A stretch of DNA of 15,625 nt, from the NCBI GenBank assembly GCA_030835005.1, contig JAUQWT010000216.1, positions 1 through 15,625 on the forward strand, written 5' to 3'. Below the pieces are notes generated by a model. It was not told the origin of the DNA, ran no database searches, and saw only the letters and a list, made by a program, of their open reading frames with translations. This DNA is from Ignavibacteria bacterium (GTDB lineage Bacteria > Bacteroidota > Ignavibacteria > Tepidaquicellales > OLB5). A program made the position numbers and the translations under genes. This document shows positions 5,676-13,207 of this stretch, piece after piece; positions within the stretch are counted from its first letter, which is position 1; each line of letters opens with the position of its first letter.

Positions 5676-7748
5676 ATGAAAATTATTCTCCTAATAATAG
5701 CTCTGTTTTTTGTATCTCCATTTTGCTTTTCTCAAACCGATAGTGAACTGGCCGGCAAAGAAATACCAACTGAAGTCAAATCCGTGCTGGATGAAACTTC
5801 AGCTTTGAATGTTGATGGTATAATCAGGGATTCTGAATGGAAGGATGCAAGGATATTCACTGACTTCCATATGATGATACCAAGATCAAGCTCTAAAGAT
5901 TATGACAGCACCATTGCAATGATAAAACAGACTAAGGATGCTATTAACATTGCTATCAAATACTGGCCGAGAGGAAAGATAATAAGGCAATCACTTACAC
6001 GCGATAGAAGCACAGACGAAGAAAATGAATTTTTCATTGTTCTTGACCTGGAGAACAAGGGTCAGAACGGCTACATATTTGTTGTGAGTTTTCTGGATAA
6101 CCAGCGTGATGCAATTGTATATAACCAAAGAAATCAGTCATATGAATGGGACTGGCAGTGGGAAAACAAATCCAAAATAGTTCGTGAAGCCAAAGACGGA
6201 CAGCCGGGCTATGTTGAGATCGAAGTAAAGATCCCTGTTGACCGTATCCAGAATAAGAACAAAAAACAGATAGGTATAGACCTTCAGTTGTTTTCATACA
6301 CACCGGACGGAAACTACTTCTGGTATTCTCTTGCCGAAAAAAGTGAGCTTCTCAATCTGAAAAATCTGCACAAATTTGATCTTGCCACTCCGTTTGATGA
6401 AAAATTGAATCTTCGTTTTAATCTAACGCCATATTTGATGGCAAACAAGTTTAACGGAGTCAATGGTAATTTCAGGTATGGGGGCGAGTTTGCAGTAAGT
6501 CTTGATAAACATAAACTGAAAAGTACTTTCCATACTGATGAATCAACATTAGAAGCAGATCCGTTCAGGTTTTCTTTCTATGGAAGAGCTATATTTCTAT
6601 CTGAAAAGAGACCGTTTTTCAGCAAAGATCTTGACTTGTTTAGCACACCCATAAATTTATTCTACACAAGGGCAATTCAGAATATTGAATACGGCTTCAA
6701 CTATACATATAGAAGCGATAAATTCAAGCTTGGGGCAGTATATGTTCAGGAAGACACAACACGCTTTGCCCCGGGATCTAAAAAGAAATTTATCGCAGTA
6801 CGGCCAAAATTCAATTTCACAAATTTTAACATTGGCGGTCTGGTTGTGCATACCAGGGATACCCTGAATAATTTCAAAGAAACAGTTGTGGATGTTGATG
6901 CCAGAATAAAGCTGCCTTCAAGATTCTGGTTCATTCCGCAATTTGCAAAGAGCTTCAATAATGACGGTAGTTCTGCGAATTTGTACAATGCGTACTTGTT
7001 TTTCGAGCAGAACAGCAATGGCGGCCCGTATATGGACGCTTATTACGCAAGATATGATTCTAATTTTAACGCAACTACATTATTTAATAATTACGGAAAC
7101 GACTACGATGAGATCAGCGCCAGCGGCGGGTATGAGTTCATTAAGAATTCAAAATATTTCCCTACGATCAACATCAGCGGCGGTTATTACCGCGCCCGCA
7201 GACTTTCAGACGGATTTAACTATCAAAACGGGGCAAATGTTAATCTGTTCTACAAGGTTACCGGATGGCTCAGTTTCTTCCATAACGTTAGCTATGACAG
7301 GCCAAATGACTTCAATGAATTTGACGAGAGGATTACTCACTCAAACATACTTACAGAACACAACTTCAAGGTTGTTTACGGCAGTCATTCACTCTCAGCC
7401 GGATTTTACGGTGGCAAATATTTCGGCCACTACCTGTTGAATCCATATGCCAGTATAGATCTCTCGTTTCTGGGCAAGCTGAGACTGGTAGGTAACATTA
7501 ATTACGTACAGGAACCGGATGTGAAACGCACAATATATAGTTTAAAACTGGATTACAGGATACTCGACAAACTGTTTCTGAGGACCTATTTCCAAAGAGA
7601 TACTTACTTAAGACGTGCGTTATGGAATACGATGGTACAGTATCAGTTCTTCGGAGGAAGCAATGTTTACCTTGTACTGAATTTATTTGGCGACCGGCTT
7701 GAAAACACCGGAAGGTATTTTAAGGTCAGTTATGAGTTTAATTTTTAA
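5676..7748 (+). CDS. DUF5916-type outer-membrane protein (CBM9-like domain plus beta-barrel)
   Basis: A 690-residue protein. Residues 1-20 are a signal peptide (IILLIIALFFVSPFCFSQ). Residues about 40-235 resemble the carbohydrate-binding family 9-like domain that precedes DUF5916: VDGIIRDSEWKDA at 46-58 is the usual IDGxLDExxW opening. Residues about 245-690 are the barrel. The DUF5916 signature appears as RPFFSKDLDLF (312-322) and INLFYTRAI (326-334), followed by alternating aromatic strands. The chain ends in FKVSYEFNF, with the terminal Phe typical of BAM-inserted barrels. SK replaces the more usual LEG/EG after RPFF. Members are outer-membrane proteins of unknown transport role, sometimes near peptidases or glycan systems. 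Length is a little short for the family. The gene starts 70 bases after structured element copy 2; no Shine-Dalgarno is present. Confidence 0.85.
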   Translation: MKIILLIIALFFVSPFCFSQTDSELAGKEIPTEVKSVLDETSALNVDGIIRDSEWKDARIFTDFHMMIPRSSSKDYDSTIAMIKQTKDAINIAIKYWPRGKIIRQSLTRDRSTDEENEFFIVLDLENKGQNGYIFVVSFLDNQRDAIVYNQRNQSYEWDWQWENKSKIVREAKDGQPGYVEIEVKIPVDRIQNKNKKQIGIDLQLFSYTPDGNYFWYSLAEKSELLNLKNLHKFDLATPFDEKLNLRFNLTPYLMANKFNGVNGNFRYGGEFAVSLDKHKLKSTFHTDESTLEADPFRFSFYGRAIFLSEKRPFFSKDLDLFSTPINLFYTRAIQNIEYGFNYTYRSDKFKLGAVYVQEDTTRFAPGSKKKFIAVRPKFNFTNFNIGGLVVHTRDTLNNFKETVVDVDARIKLPSRFWFIPQFAKSFNNDGSSANLYNAYLFFEQNSNGGPYMDAYYARYDSNFNATTLFNNYGNDYDEISASGGYEFIKNSKYFPTINISGGYYRARRLSDGFNYQNGANVNLFYKVTGWLSFFHNVSYDRPNDFNEFDERITHSNILTEHNFKVVYGSHSLSAGFYGGKYFGHYLLNPYASIDLSFLGKLRLVGNINYVQEPDVKRTIYSLKLDYRILDKLFLRTYFQRDTYLRRALWNTMVQYQFFGGSNVYLVLNLFGDRLENTGRYFKVSYEFNF

Positions 7749-7767
7749 ATAAAACATGTTATATTAA

Positions 7768-7783
7768 AGATGTATTTACATCT
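7768..7783. other. Short palindrome downstream of the DUF5916 gene
   Basis: AGATGTATTTACATCT is a perfect inverted repeat 20 bases after the stop codon. A second one, TCTGAAT-TTT-ATTCAGA, sits at 7852-7868. Neither is followed by a T run. They may be weak 3'-end structures or binding sites in the 218-base gap before the next gene, which otherwise shows nothing recognisable. Confidence 0.3.
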
Positions 7784-7966
7784 GTTAACCGCCCTCTTTT
7801 CACCTGTATCTTTAAGAGCATGTTCCGGAGTGGATTTAATTTACTGTTATCTCTGAATTTTATTCAGAAACAAGCGAATTAAGATTGTTGTACGTTTTGA
7901 TTAGTTTATTGAAGGAGTAAACTATAAAAATTTAAATATTTCTTTTCCAAACTTAAATTAACAGCA

Positions 7967-8317
7967 ATGAAAAAAGTTCTCAGCTTTGCGCTATTAACAG
8001 CCCTCCTGGTAATCGGGTCAAAGAACATCTATGCTGATTCACAAAAAGAGCCGCAGAAACTTCAGTATCAGTATTTGGTTGAAACAGACCTGGCTGCAGA
8101 TAAGTTTTCTGATGTATTTTGTGAAAGGCTCAGCACAAAACATCACTGGAGGAAAGTTTCCTCGTCTGTTCAAAGTGATGAAACTTATACAAGCCTCTTC
8201 AATTTTAAGGATGAATCCCAGAATATGTGGGAATGCGAGGTTAGTATAAAGCGTGCAGAAGTTCACAGCAAGAAAATGAGGGTATCAATGACGATGAATC
8301 AATTGCTGGATAGCTGA
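7967..8317 (+). CDS. Small secreted protein of unknown function
   Basis: A 116-residue protein with a clear signal peptide (MKKVLSFALLTALLVIGSKNIYA, cleavage near residue 23). The mature part is about 93 residues, hydrophilic and mixed alpha/beta by eye. It has two cysteines (C52 in VFCERL and C90 in WECEV) that could form a disulfide in the periplasm. I do not recognise the family and see no catalytic motif. It stands 218 bases after the DUF5916 gene and is followed by a strong terminator at 8359, so it is likely a single-gene unit or the end of the DUF5916 unit. The coding call rests on the signal peptide, normal codon use and the terminator right after it. The start lacks a Shine-Dalgarno; a GAAGGAG at 7910-7916 is too far upstream to serve it. 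Confidence 0.75.
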   Translation: MKKVLSFALLTALLVIGSKNIYADSQKEPQKLQYQYLVETDLAADKFSDVFCERLSTKHHWRKVSSSVQSDETYTSLFNFKDESQNMWECEVSIKRAEVHSKKMRVSMTMNQLLDS

Positions 8318-8358
8318 AAAGTTTCTTACAGATTTTCATTTCTCTATTTCTCGTTAAG

Positions 8359-8388
8359 ACCGGGCCGGATGCCCGGTTTTTTATTTTC
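8359..8388 (+). terminator. Rho-independent terminator
   Basis: ACCGGGC (8359-8365) pairs perfectly with GCCCGGT (8371-8377) around a CGGAT loop, and the stem runs straight into TTTTTT at 8377-8382 and further Ts. It closes the small secreted gene 42 bases earlier and separates it from the antiporter gene. This is the clearest intrinsic terminator in the window. Confidence 0.9.
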
Positions 8389-8436
8389 CTTTATATTTTA
8401 CTCTGATATTTGAATTTATATCACTATTTTTGACGC

Positions 8437-9537
8437 ATGATAACCTCTTTTATCAGAAATGAGATACCATTCATACTTGCATTACTGGTAATGCTGCTAT
8501 TAATTCCGCTTAGCAATACTTCGTTAATAGAGAGTACTTTGCTGCTTGAGGGAGTTATATTTCTTATCATTTTTGCTGTGATAATATATGCCGCTATGGG
8601 AGTTGTGCATCATGCGGAGCTTCTTGCCCATAAGTTCGGGGAACCATATGGAACAATGATCCTTACGTTTTCTGCAGTAACTGTTGAGATAATCATGATA
8701 TCTGCAATGATGCTCCACGGTGATGCTGATCCACATATAGCAAGAGATACGATATTTTCAACTTTAATGATACTGCTAAACGGATTAACCGGTCTGATCA
8801 TGCTTTTGGGTGGATTAAGGTACGGCGAACAAAAATACAATATAAAAAGCACCAATTCGTTCTTTTCTATGATCTTCGGACTTGTTGGTGTTGGCCTGTT
8901 ATTGCCCCTTGTGATCAACCCGGAACATTATCACAAATTCGAGTACTTTCTTATATTGTTATGCGCTCTTTTATATATTTTTTTCCTGCGGATGCAGTCT
9001 AAAGAGCATAATTACTATTTCAAGTTCGAAAAACCAGGAGAACATTCCGGACTATCAAACGAAAAAGAGGCAGTTCAAAAGAAAGATATAAGCGCGCTTT
9101 ATCATACTATAATGCTTGTACTGACAATTGTTGTTATTTCTGTAATGGCAGAGGATCTTTCTGTCTATGTTGATGACGGAATATCAGAGCTTGGTCTCCC
9201 TGCAGGTATTGCAGGATTGATAATTGCTCTGATAATAGTTTCACCCGAAGGGCTAACTGCAATCCGTGCAGGACTTAAGGATGATATGCAGCGTGTAGTG
9301 AATATTTCTCTCGGTTCAATGCTTTCTACGGTTGCGCTTACTATTCCCGCAGTACTTATTGTGGGTTTATTCATTAAACAGGATATCTCACTTGGCTTAA
9401 CGCCAGTGCAATCTGCAATGGTGATAATCTCTTTGCTAATTGGCATCCAAAGCTGCAAAGATGGAGAATCGAATGCATTGCAGGGATTCATACATTTCAT
9501 GCTATTTATTACTTTCGTCTTCTTGTTATTTATATAG
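8437..9537 (+). CDS. chaA: ChaA-like calcium (sodium)/proton antiporter, CaCA family
   Basis: A 366-residue, strongly hydrophobic inner-membrane protein with about ten to eleven predicted helices, the same length as E. coli ChaA. It carries the two inverted alpha repeats of the CaCA superfamily. Repeat 1 is at residues 56-130 (HHAELLAHKFGEPYGT, AVTVEI with E84, then ARDTIFSTLMILLNG and LLGGLRYGEQ). Repeat 2 is at 260-305 (IIVSPEGLTAIRAG with E271, then NISLGSMLSTVALTIPA). The two acidic residues are the expected cation site. The role is proton-driven export of Ca2+ and possibly Na+/K+. The charged cytoplasmic loop between the halves is at about 185-220. TATTTTTG at 8425-8432, five bases before the ATG, fits the Bacteroidota -7 box and would give an almost leaderless transcript. 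It is flanked by terminators on both sides, so it is a single-gene unit. Confidence 0.9.
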   Translation: MITSFIRNEIPFILALLVMLLLIPLSNTSLIESTLLLEGVIFLIIFAVIIYAAMGVVHHAELLAHKFGEPYGTMILTFSAVTVEIIMISAMMLHGDADPHIARDTIFSTLMILLNGLTGLIMLLGGLRYGEQKYNIKSTNSFFSMIFGLVGVGLLLPLVINPEHYHKFEYFLILLCALLYIFFLRMQSKEHNYYFKFEKPGEHSGLSNEKEAVQKKDISALYHTIMLVLTIVVISVMAEDLSVYVDDGISELGLPAGIAGLIIALIIVSPEGLTAIRAGLKDDMQRVVNISLGSMLSTVALTIPAVLIVGLFIKQDISLGLTPVQSAMVIISLLIGIQSCKDGESNALQGFIHFMLFITFVFLLFI

Positions 9538-9566
9538 AATACAAGTATTTAGTGCTCTTTTCTGAT

Positions 9567-9590
9567 AAATGATTTGCATCATTTTTATTT
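9567..9590 (+). terminator. AT-rich intrinsic terminator candidate after the antiporter gene
   Basis: AAATGAT (9567-9573) pairs perfectly with ATCATTT (9578-9584) around TTGC, followed by TTTTTATTT. It starts 30 bases after the antiporter stop codon. The stem is weak in GC, so termination would be partial. Confidence 0.45.
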
Positions 9591-9621
9591 ATGCTGAACC
9601 TGTGGTATTATTGTATTATAG

Positions 9622-9629
9622 AAGGAGGT
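9622..9629 (+). promoter_or_regulatory. Perfect Shine-Dalgarno that sets the start of the ferredoxin-nitroreductase
   Basis: AAGGAGGT at 9622-9629 is a full match to the anti-Shine-Dalgarno complement and lies three to four bases before the ATG at 9633. It decides against the in-frame ATG at 9591, which would add 14 atypical residues (LNLWYYCIIEGGY). No other gene in this window has such a site. Confidence 0.85.
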
Positions 9630-9632
9630 TAT

Positions 9633-10541
9633 ATGCCGATTCCAACATCCCGGACAAAAGAAATTGCCCATGTAAAAATAGACTATCTGTCCTGTAATTT
9701 CTGCGGACTTTGCGCTGAGGTTTGCAAGGATTTTACTTTAGTGATGGAAAGTGGTGTACTTGTTATAAACGATCATCCCATCTTTGGCTGCCTGGCCTGC
9801 GGACAGTGTGCGGCAGTTTGCCCGAATGGCTCAATTGTAGTACAGGGCAGGGAAATGACTGCAGAAGATTTTATCCGCCAGCCCCTTAAAAATGAGCGCT
9901 CAGGCTATGATGAACTGTACAGCTTAATGCTTTCCAGAAGAAGCGTCAGAGATTTTAAAGACAGGCCTGTTGAGAGAGAATTGATCGAAAAAATACTGCG
10001 CGCTGCAGTAACATCACCAATGGGAATACCCCCTAGTGATGTTGGCGTGCTTGTTTTTGAGAGCAAAGATAAAGTAAGGAAATTCTCATTTGAATTCATT
10101 GATGAAGTTGTGAAAATGAAAAAGTATTTTTCCCCTTTGGTAATGACTCTTTTGAAACCATTCATGAAGAAACAGGATCAGGAATTAACCAAAGATTTCC
10201 TTGTTCCTCTGATCGATCTCTTCGGAAAAAGCAAAGCAGAAGATAAGAATTATCTTCTGTATGATGCTCCCTTAGCAATGTATTTCTATAATTCGGGCTA
10301 CGCCGACCCGGCTGACCCTTTGATCCCGGCTACATATGCAATGCTTGCAGCACACTCAATGGGACTTGGAAGCTGTATGATTGGTAGTATTGCTCCTTTC
10401 CTTAAATATATGAAACCATTTAAAAAGAAATATAGCTTGCCGCCCGGCAGCAAGGACGGCATATTTGTGATATTTGGCCATCCGAAATACAAATACAGAA
10501 AAGCAATTAAGAGGAGCTTCGCCAGGGTTGAGTATATCTAG
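9633..10541 (+). CDS. 2x[4Fe-4S] ferredoxin-nitroreductase fusion protein
   Basis: A 302-residue cytoplasmic flavoprotein. Residues about 12-70 are a bacterial two-cluster ferredoxin domain with C21-C24-C27-C31 (CNFCGLCAEVC) and C53-C56-C59-C63 (CLACGQCAAVCP). The first motif is followed by KDF where CP is usual. Residues about 93-302 are a nitroreductase fold: SRRSVRDFKDRPV (101-113) is the FMN-contact motif, PMGIPPSD follows, and AHSMGLGSCMIGSI is the conserved GLG segment near 245-260. In this family electrons pass through the iron-sulfur domain to FMN and on to a nitro, quinone or similar substrate; the natural substrate is unknown. The start follows from the Shine-Dalgarno at 9622. It is followed after 18 bases by the CapA-like gene, probably in one transcript. 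Confidence 0.9.
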   Translation: MPIPTSRTKEIAHVKIDYLSCNFCGLCAEVCKDFTLVMESGVLVINDHPIFGCLACGQCAAVCPNGSIVVQGREMTAEDFIRQPLKNERSGYDELYSLMLSRRSVRDFKDRPVERELIEKILRAAVTSPMGIPPSDVGVLVFESKDKVRKFSFEFIDEVVKMKKYFSPLVMTLLKPFMKKQDQELTKDFLVPLIDLFGKSKAEDKNYLLYDAPLAMYFYNSGYADPADPLIPATYAMLAAHSMGLGSCMIGSIAPFLKYMKPFKKKYSLPPGSKDGIFVIFGHPKYKYRKAIKRSFARVEYI

Positions 10542-10559
10542 TAAGCAGACGGCATATTG

Positions 10560-11639
10560 ATGCGTTGTTTTGTTATTTTCTTATTCATTTTTGTAACAGG
10601 AGTATTACATGCGGATACAACGCGAGTAATGTTCCTTGGTGATACGCATTTTGGCGATAATTATTTCTTCAGAAGCAATTACTCCGTTAAGACGAACTAT
10701 ATTACCGATTTCGGCTATGATCACTTTTTTGAGAATGTAAAAGATCTGTTGTTTGCCTCTGATCTGAACGTTGTTAATTTTGAAACTACTCTTTACAATC
10801 CAATAGGTCTGCCTTACCTCATTACTAAGCCGTATTCGCATTTTTGCGATACTGTAATAACCCCGGCAATAATGTTAAGATACAATATCAAAGCCGCTTC
10901 TCTTGGTAACAATCACTCAATGGATTACAGCTTTCATACAATGCTATCAACTATTAAAAGGCTTCGGGAAAGCGGAATAGATTGTTTTGGGGCCGGAATC
11001 TCGCCAAAGGAAGCGCTTGAACCTTTGCTGTTTAATTCCAGTAATGTTTCACTTGCTGTTTTTGGCGGATTTGAATACAGGCAAAGTTATGATTCGTTAT
11101 ATCATTTTTATGCAGATAGTTTTTACGCAGGTGTAAATTGTATTGATAGAGATATCATGCAAGACAAAATTAGCGAATATAAAAAATTATATCCCAAGAC
11201 TACAATAGTTGTTTATCCTCATTGGGGCAGCAATTATAAATCGCTGAAGGAGAACCAGATTTCAACTGCGTATAAACTGATCGATGCAGGCGCTGACCTT
11301 ATAATTGGCCATGGAGCGCATACTGTACAGAACATTGAGATTTACAAAGGAAGTATAATCATCTATAATATAGGGAATTTCGTATTCAACGCGCCGGGCA
11401 GATTTAAGTCAACCGGCGCAAAACCTTATGGACTGATGGTCAGGCTTGAAGCAACCGAAAGCTCTAAGCAAATCAGATTGTTCCCCATTTACACAGATAA
11501 CAAGAAATGTGATTACCAAATAAGGTTTCTTAGTGATGATGAATATGAAGACTGCTTTGAGTTTCTGAAAAGCGGAACAAATGTACCAAAAATAATAAAG
11601 GATATACCTACAGGTTCTTATTTGATTAATGCCGAATAG
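10560..11639 (+). CDS. Secreted CapA/PGA_cap-family protein (metallophosphatase-like fold)
   Basis: A 359-residue protein from the ATG at 10560; a TTG directly before it is a less likely start. Residues 1-18 are a signal peptide (RCFVIFLFIFVTGVLHA). The body matches the bacterial capsule synthesis protein CapA/PGA_cap family: FLGDTHFGDNYF (25-36), NVVNFETTL, SLGNNHSMDYS, a YPHWGSNYK metal-ligand block, GADLIIGHGAHTVQ, and IYNIGNFVFN. The Asp, His and Asn residues of these blocks line the calcineurin-like metal site. CapA of Bacillus takes part in poly-gamma-glutamate synthesis or export, but most members occur without capBC and have unknown substrates, as here. It lies 18 bases after the nitroreductase and is convergent with the minus-strand operon. 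Export to the periplasm is inferred from the signal peptide. Confidence 0.85.
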   Translation: MRCFVIFLFIFVTGVLHADTTRVMFLGDTHFGDNYFFRSNYSVKTNYITDFGYDHFFENVKDLLFASDLNVVNFETTLYNPIGLPYLITKPYSHFCDTVITPAIMLRYNIKAASLGNNHSMDYSFHTMLSTIKRLRESGIDCFGAGISPKEALEPLLFNSSNVSLAVFGGFEYRQSYDSLYHFYADSFYAGVNCIDRDIMQDKISEYKKLYPKTTIVVYPHWGSNYKSLKENQISTAYKLIDAGADLIIGHGAHTVQNIEIYKGSIIIYNIGNFVFNAPGRFKSTGAKPYGLMVRLEATESSKQIRLFPIYTDNKKCDYQIRFLSDDEYEDCFEFLKSGTNVPKIIKDIPTGSYLINAE

Positions 11640-11655
11640 AGACAAATAAAAAAAA

Positions 11656-12225
11656 TTATCTGTCGGTTATTGTTACTCTCATTATATTAGATTCTAAACT
11701 GCCCGTCCACGCATCACTTACGAATACTTTTTCCGGTTTTTCGGTATAATAACTTTTCACTAGATAATAATTATCCTGTGCGGTTACATTCCTGCTGTAA
11801 CGAATATCAAAAGTCCAGTTTCCAAAAGGCGGTCCGCTTCGGCAGAGCCATCCGATACTGAACTTGCTTGAGTGAACGTATTCGCTGCCCGGCTCGATAG
11901 TAACAAAAGCTTCTTTTGTTCTTTCAGATTCATCAAAGCTGTGCCAGCTTCCATTTTCGCTGAATAAATTGAGCCTGAAACAATGGTTATTAGAGAATTC
12001 CCCTTCTTTGCTGACAAAATTTAAGCTGTACATACTAGCCAGGCGAAAAGTGACCGGAGAAAGACCGCCATTTTTGATCTTACAGGTTATTAATATCGGG
12101 TCAGCTTCTTTATTGTAAGAGTATCCTGAATATTCAGTTTTATCTGTCTCAATACTAACATCAAGTCCTTGAGTGAATACATTACCTGCAATTACCAAAC
12201 TGAGCAAAAGAAAAATTGTTCTCAT
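11656..12225 (-). CDS. Secreted protein of unknown function, probable beta-sandwich
   Basis: A 189-residue protein that I do not recognise. Residues 1-19 are a signal peptide (RTIFLLLSLVIAGNVFTQ). The mature chain has alternating hydrophobic strands (DPILITCKIKNGGLSPVTFRLAS, split as DPILITCKIKN / GGLSPVTFRLAS; YVHSSKFSIGWLC; WTFDIRYSR; NIMRVTITD), as in immunoglobulin-like or BsuPI-type domains. Three cysteines (in ITCKI, NHCFR and WLCRS) could allow one disulfide. Its ATG overlaps the TGA of the dehydrogenase gene (ATGA at 12222-12225), so it is translationally coupled and is the last gene of the minus-strand operon. It ends 16 bases from the convergent CapA-like gene. An A-rich-loop inverted repeat (GACA-ATAA / TTAT-TGTC, 11641-11664) spans the stop codon and may help end transcripts. 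Confidence 0.75.
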   Translation of the reverse strand: MRTIFLLLSLVIAGNVFTQGLDVSIETDKTEYSGYSYNKEADPILITCKIKNGGLSPVTFRLASMYSLNFVSKEGEFSNNHCFRLNLFSENGSWHSFDESERTKEAFVTIEPGSEYVHSSKFSIGWLCRSGPPFGNWTFDIRYSRNVTAQDNYYLVKSYYTEKPEKVFVSDAWTGSLESNIMRVTITDR

Positions 12226-13187
12226 AACTTAACTATCTCCTTCGGTTTACCGGTTAGAATGAAAGCTCTGATATTTTCTGCAGTATCATCTATCATTGCT
12301 TTTATTGCATCCGGAGTACTGCTTGCTTTGTGCGGCGAGAGAATTACATTATCCAACTCCCAGAACGGAAAGTTTGCGGGATAAACAGGCTCTGCTTTTT
12401 TGCCCGGGTAGTTATACCAAACATCCAAAGCAGCCCCTGAGAGAAATCCACCCTTTAGGGAATTATACAGCGCTTCTTCGTTTATTGTTGCACCCCTGCC
12501 TACATTAATTATGTACTTTCCTTTCATTTTTTGCAGAATTTCTGAATTTATCAGGTCTTTAGTTTCGGGATTCAACGGCAGGCAGACGAAAATAATATCG
12601 CTGCTTTTTATTACATATTGCAAATCACTAGTGATCTCATCTGCATACTCGTCTTTTTCAGAAGAGATATTTTTTCTGAACCCGGTTATTTTGCACTCAT
12701 AAGCTTTGAGAAGTTTTGCAATATTTTTTCCTATATGCCCGTATCCAAGTATTCCGCAGCTTTTGTCCTGAATTGAATCCCACAAATGATCATCATCATC
12801 GGTGCGGTTCCACACTCCTTTAATAAGTGCATTGTGAAACATCACAACCTTTCCAAGTAATGAAAGTGCAAGTGTGACTGCACGTTCTGCAACATACTTC
12901 GCATTGGCATGAGTGTTTGAAAGAATTATGTTATGCTCTTTAATGTATTGCAAAGGAAAGTTGTTTGTACCGGTAAAAGGAATAAAAATAGCTTTGACGT
13001 TTTTGGCTAGGCTTAGTTCTTCTTCTGTAAGTCTGCCTGTTACAACTGCATCTGCAGATAAAAGAGCATTCCCGCGCTCAGCCGGATCTGTGGAATTGGA
13101 GAAATTTACTTCGGGGAATTCCTGCTTCAGCTCAGAATATTTCTCTTTCCATTTCTCACTTAATATATTCAGGAATACTATATCCAT
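12222..13187 (-). CDS. D-2-hydroxyacid dehydrogenase-family NAD(P)-binding protein
   Basis: A 321-residue cytoplasmic protein of the D-isomer-specific 2-hydroxyacid dehydrogenase family. The catalytic domain is split around the Rossmann domain. GILGYGHIGKNIAKLLKAY (145-163) holds the GxGxxG dinucleotide loop. FVCLPLNPETKDLIN (200-214), NVGRGATINEEAL (228-240, with catalytic Arg231) and LSPHKASS (283-290, with His286) are the standard motifs. The segment where most members have DVFExEP with the catalytic Glu reads DVWYNYP (255-261), so that Glu appears replaced or displaced; a divergent subfamily or altered chemistry is possible. The substrate cannot be deduced. It starts 20 bases after the protease gene ends and overlaps the next gene by four bases, so it is the middle gene of a three-gene operon. 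Confidence 0.88.
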   Translation of the reverse strand: MDIVFLNILSEKWKEKYSELKQEFPEVNFSNSTDPAERGNALLSADAVVTGRLTEEELSLAKNVKAIFIPFTGTNNFPLQYIKEHNIILSNTHANAKYVAERAVTLALSLLGKVVMFHNALIKGVWNRTDDDDHLWDSIQDKSCGILGYGHIGKNIAKLLKAYECKITGFRKNISSEKDEYADEITSDLQYVIKSSDIIFVCLPLNPETKDLINSEILQKMKGKYIINVGRGATINEEALYNSLKGGFLSGAALDVWYNYPGKKAEPVYPANFPFWELDNVILSPHKASSTPDAIKAMIDDTAENIRAFILTGKPKEIVKL

Positions 13188-13207
13188 TTGCTGTATTGAA
13201 GATGATT

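Noticed and set aside
6943..7440. 165-codon + strand frame inside the DUF5916 gene
   Set aside because: It is a shifted frame of a well-supported barrel gene; its product is Thr/Met-rich without any domain, and the barrel frame is intact across it.
9591..9632. Upstream ATG start giving a 316-residue nitroreductase
   Set aside because: The extra 14 residues lie over the Shine-Dalgarno and show no family resemblance; the ATG at 9633 has ideal spacing.
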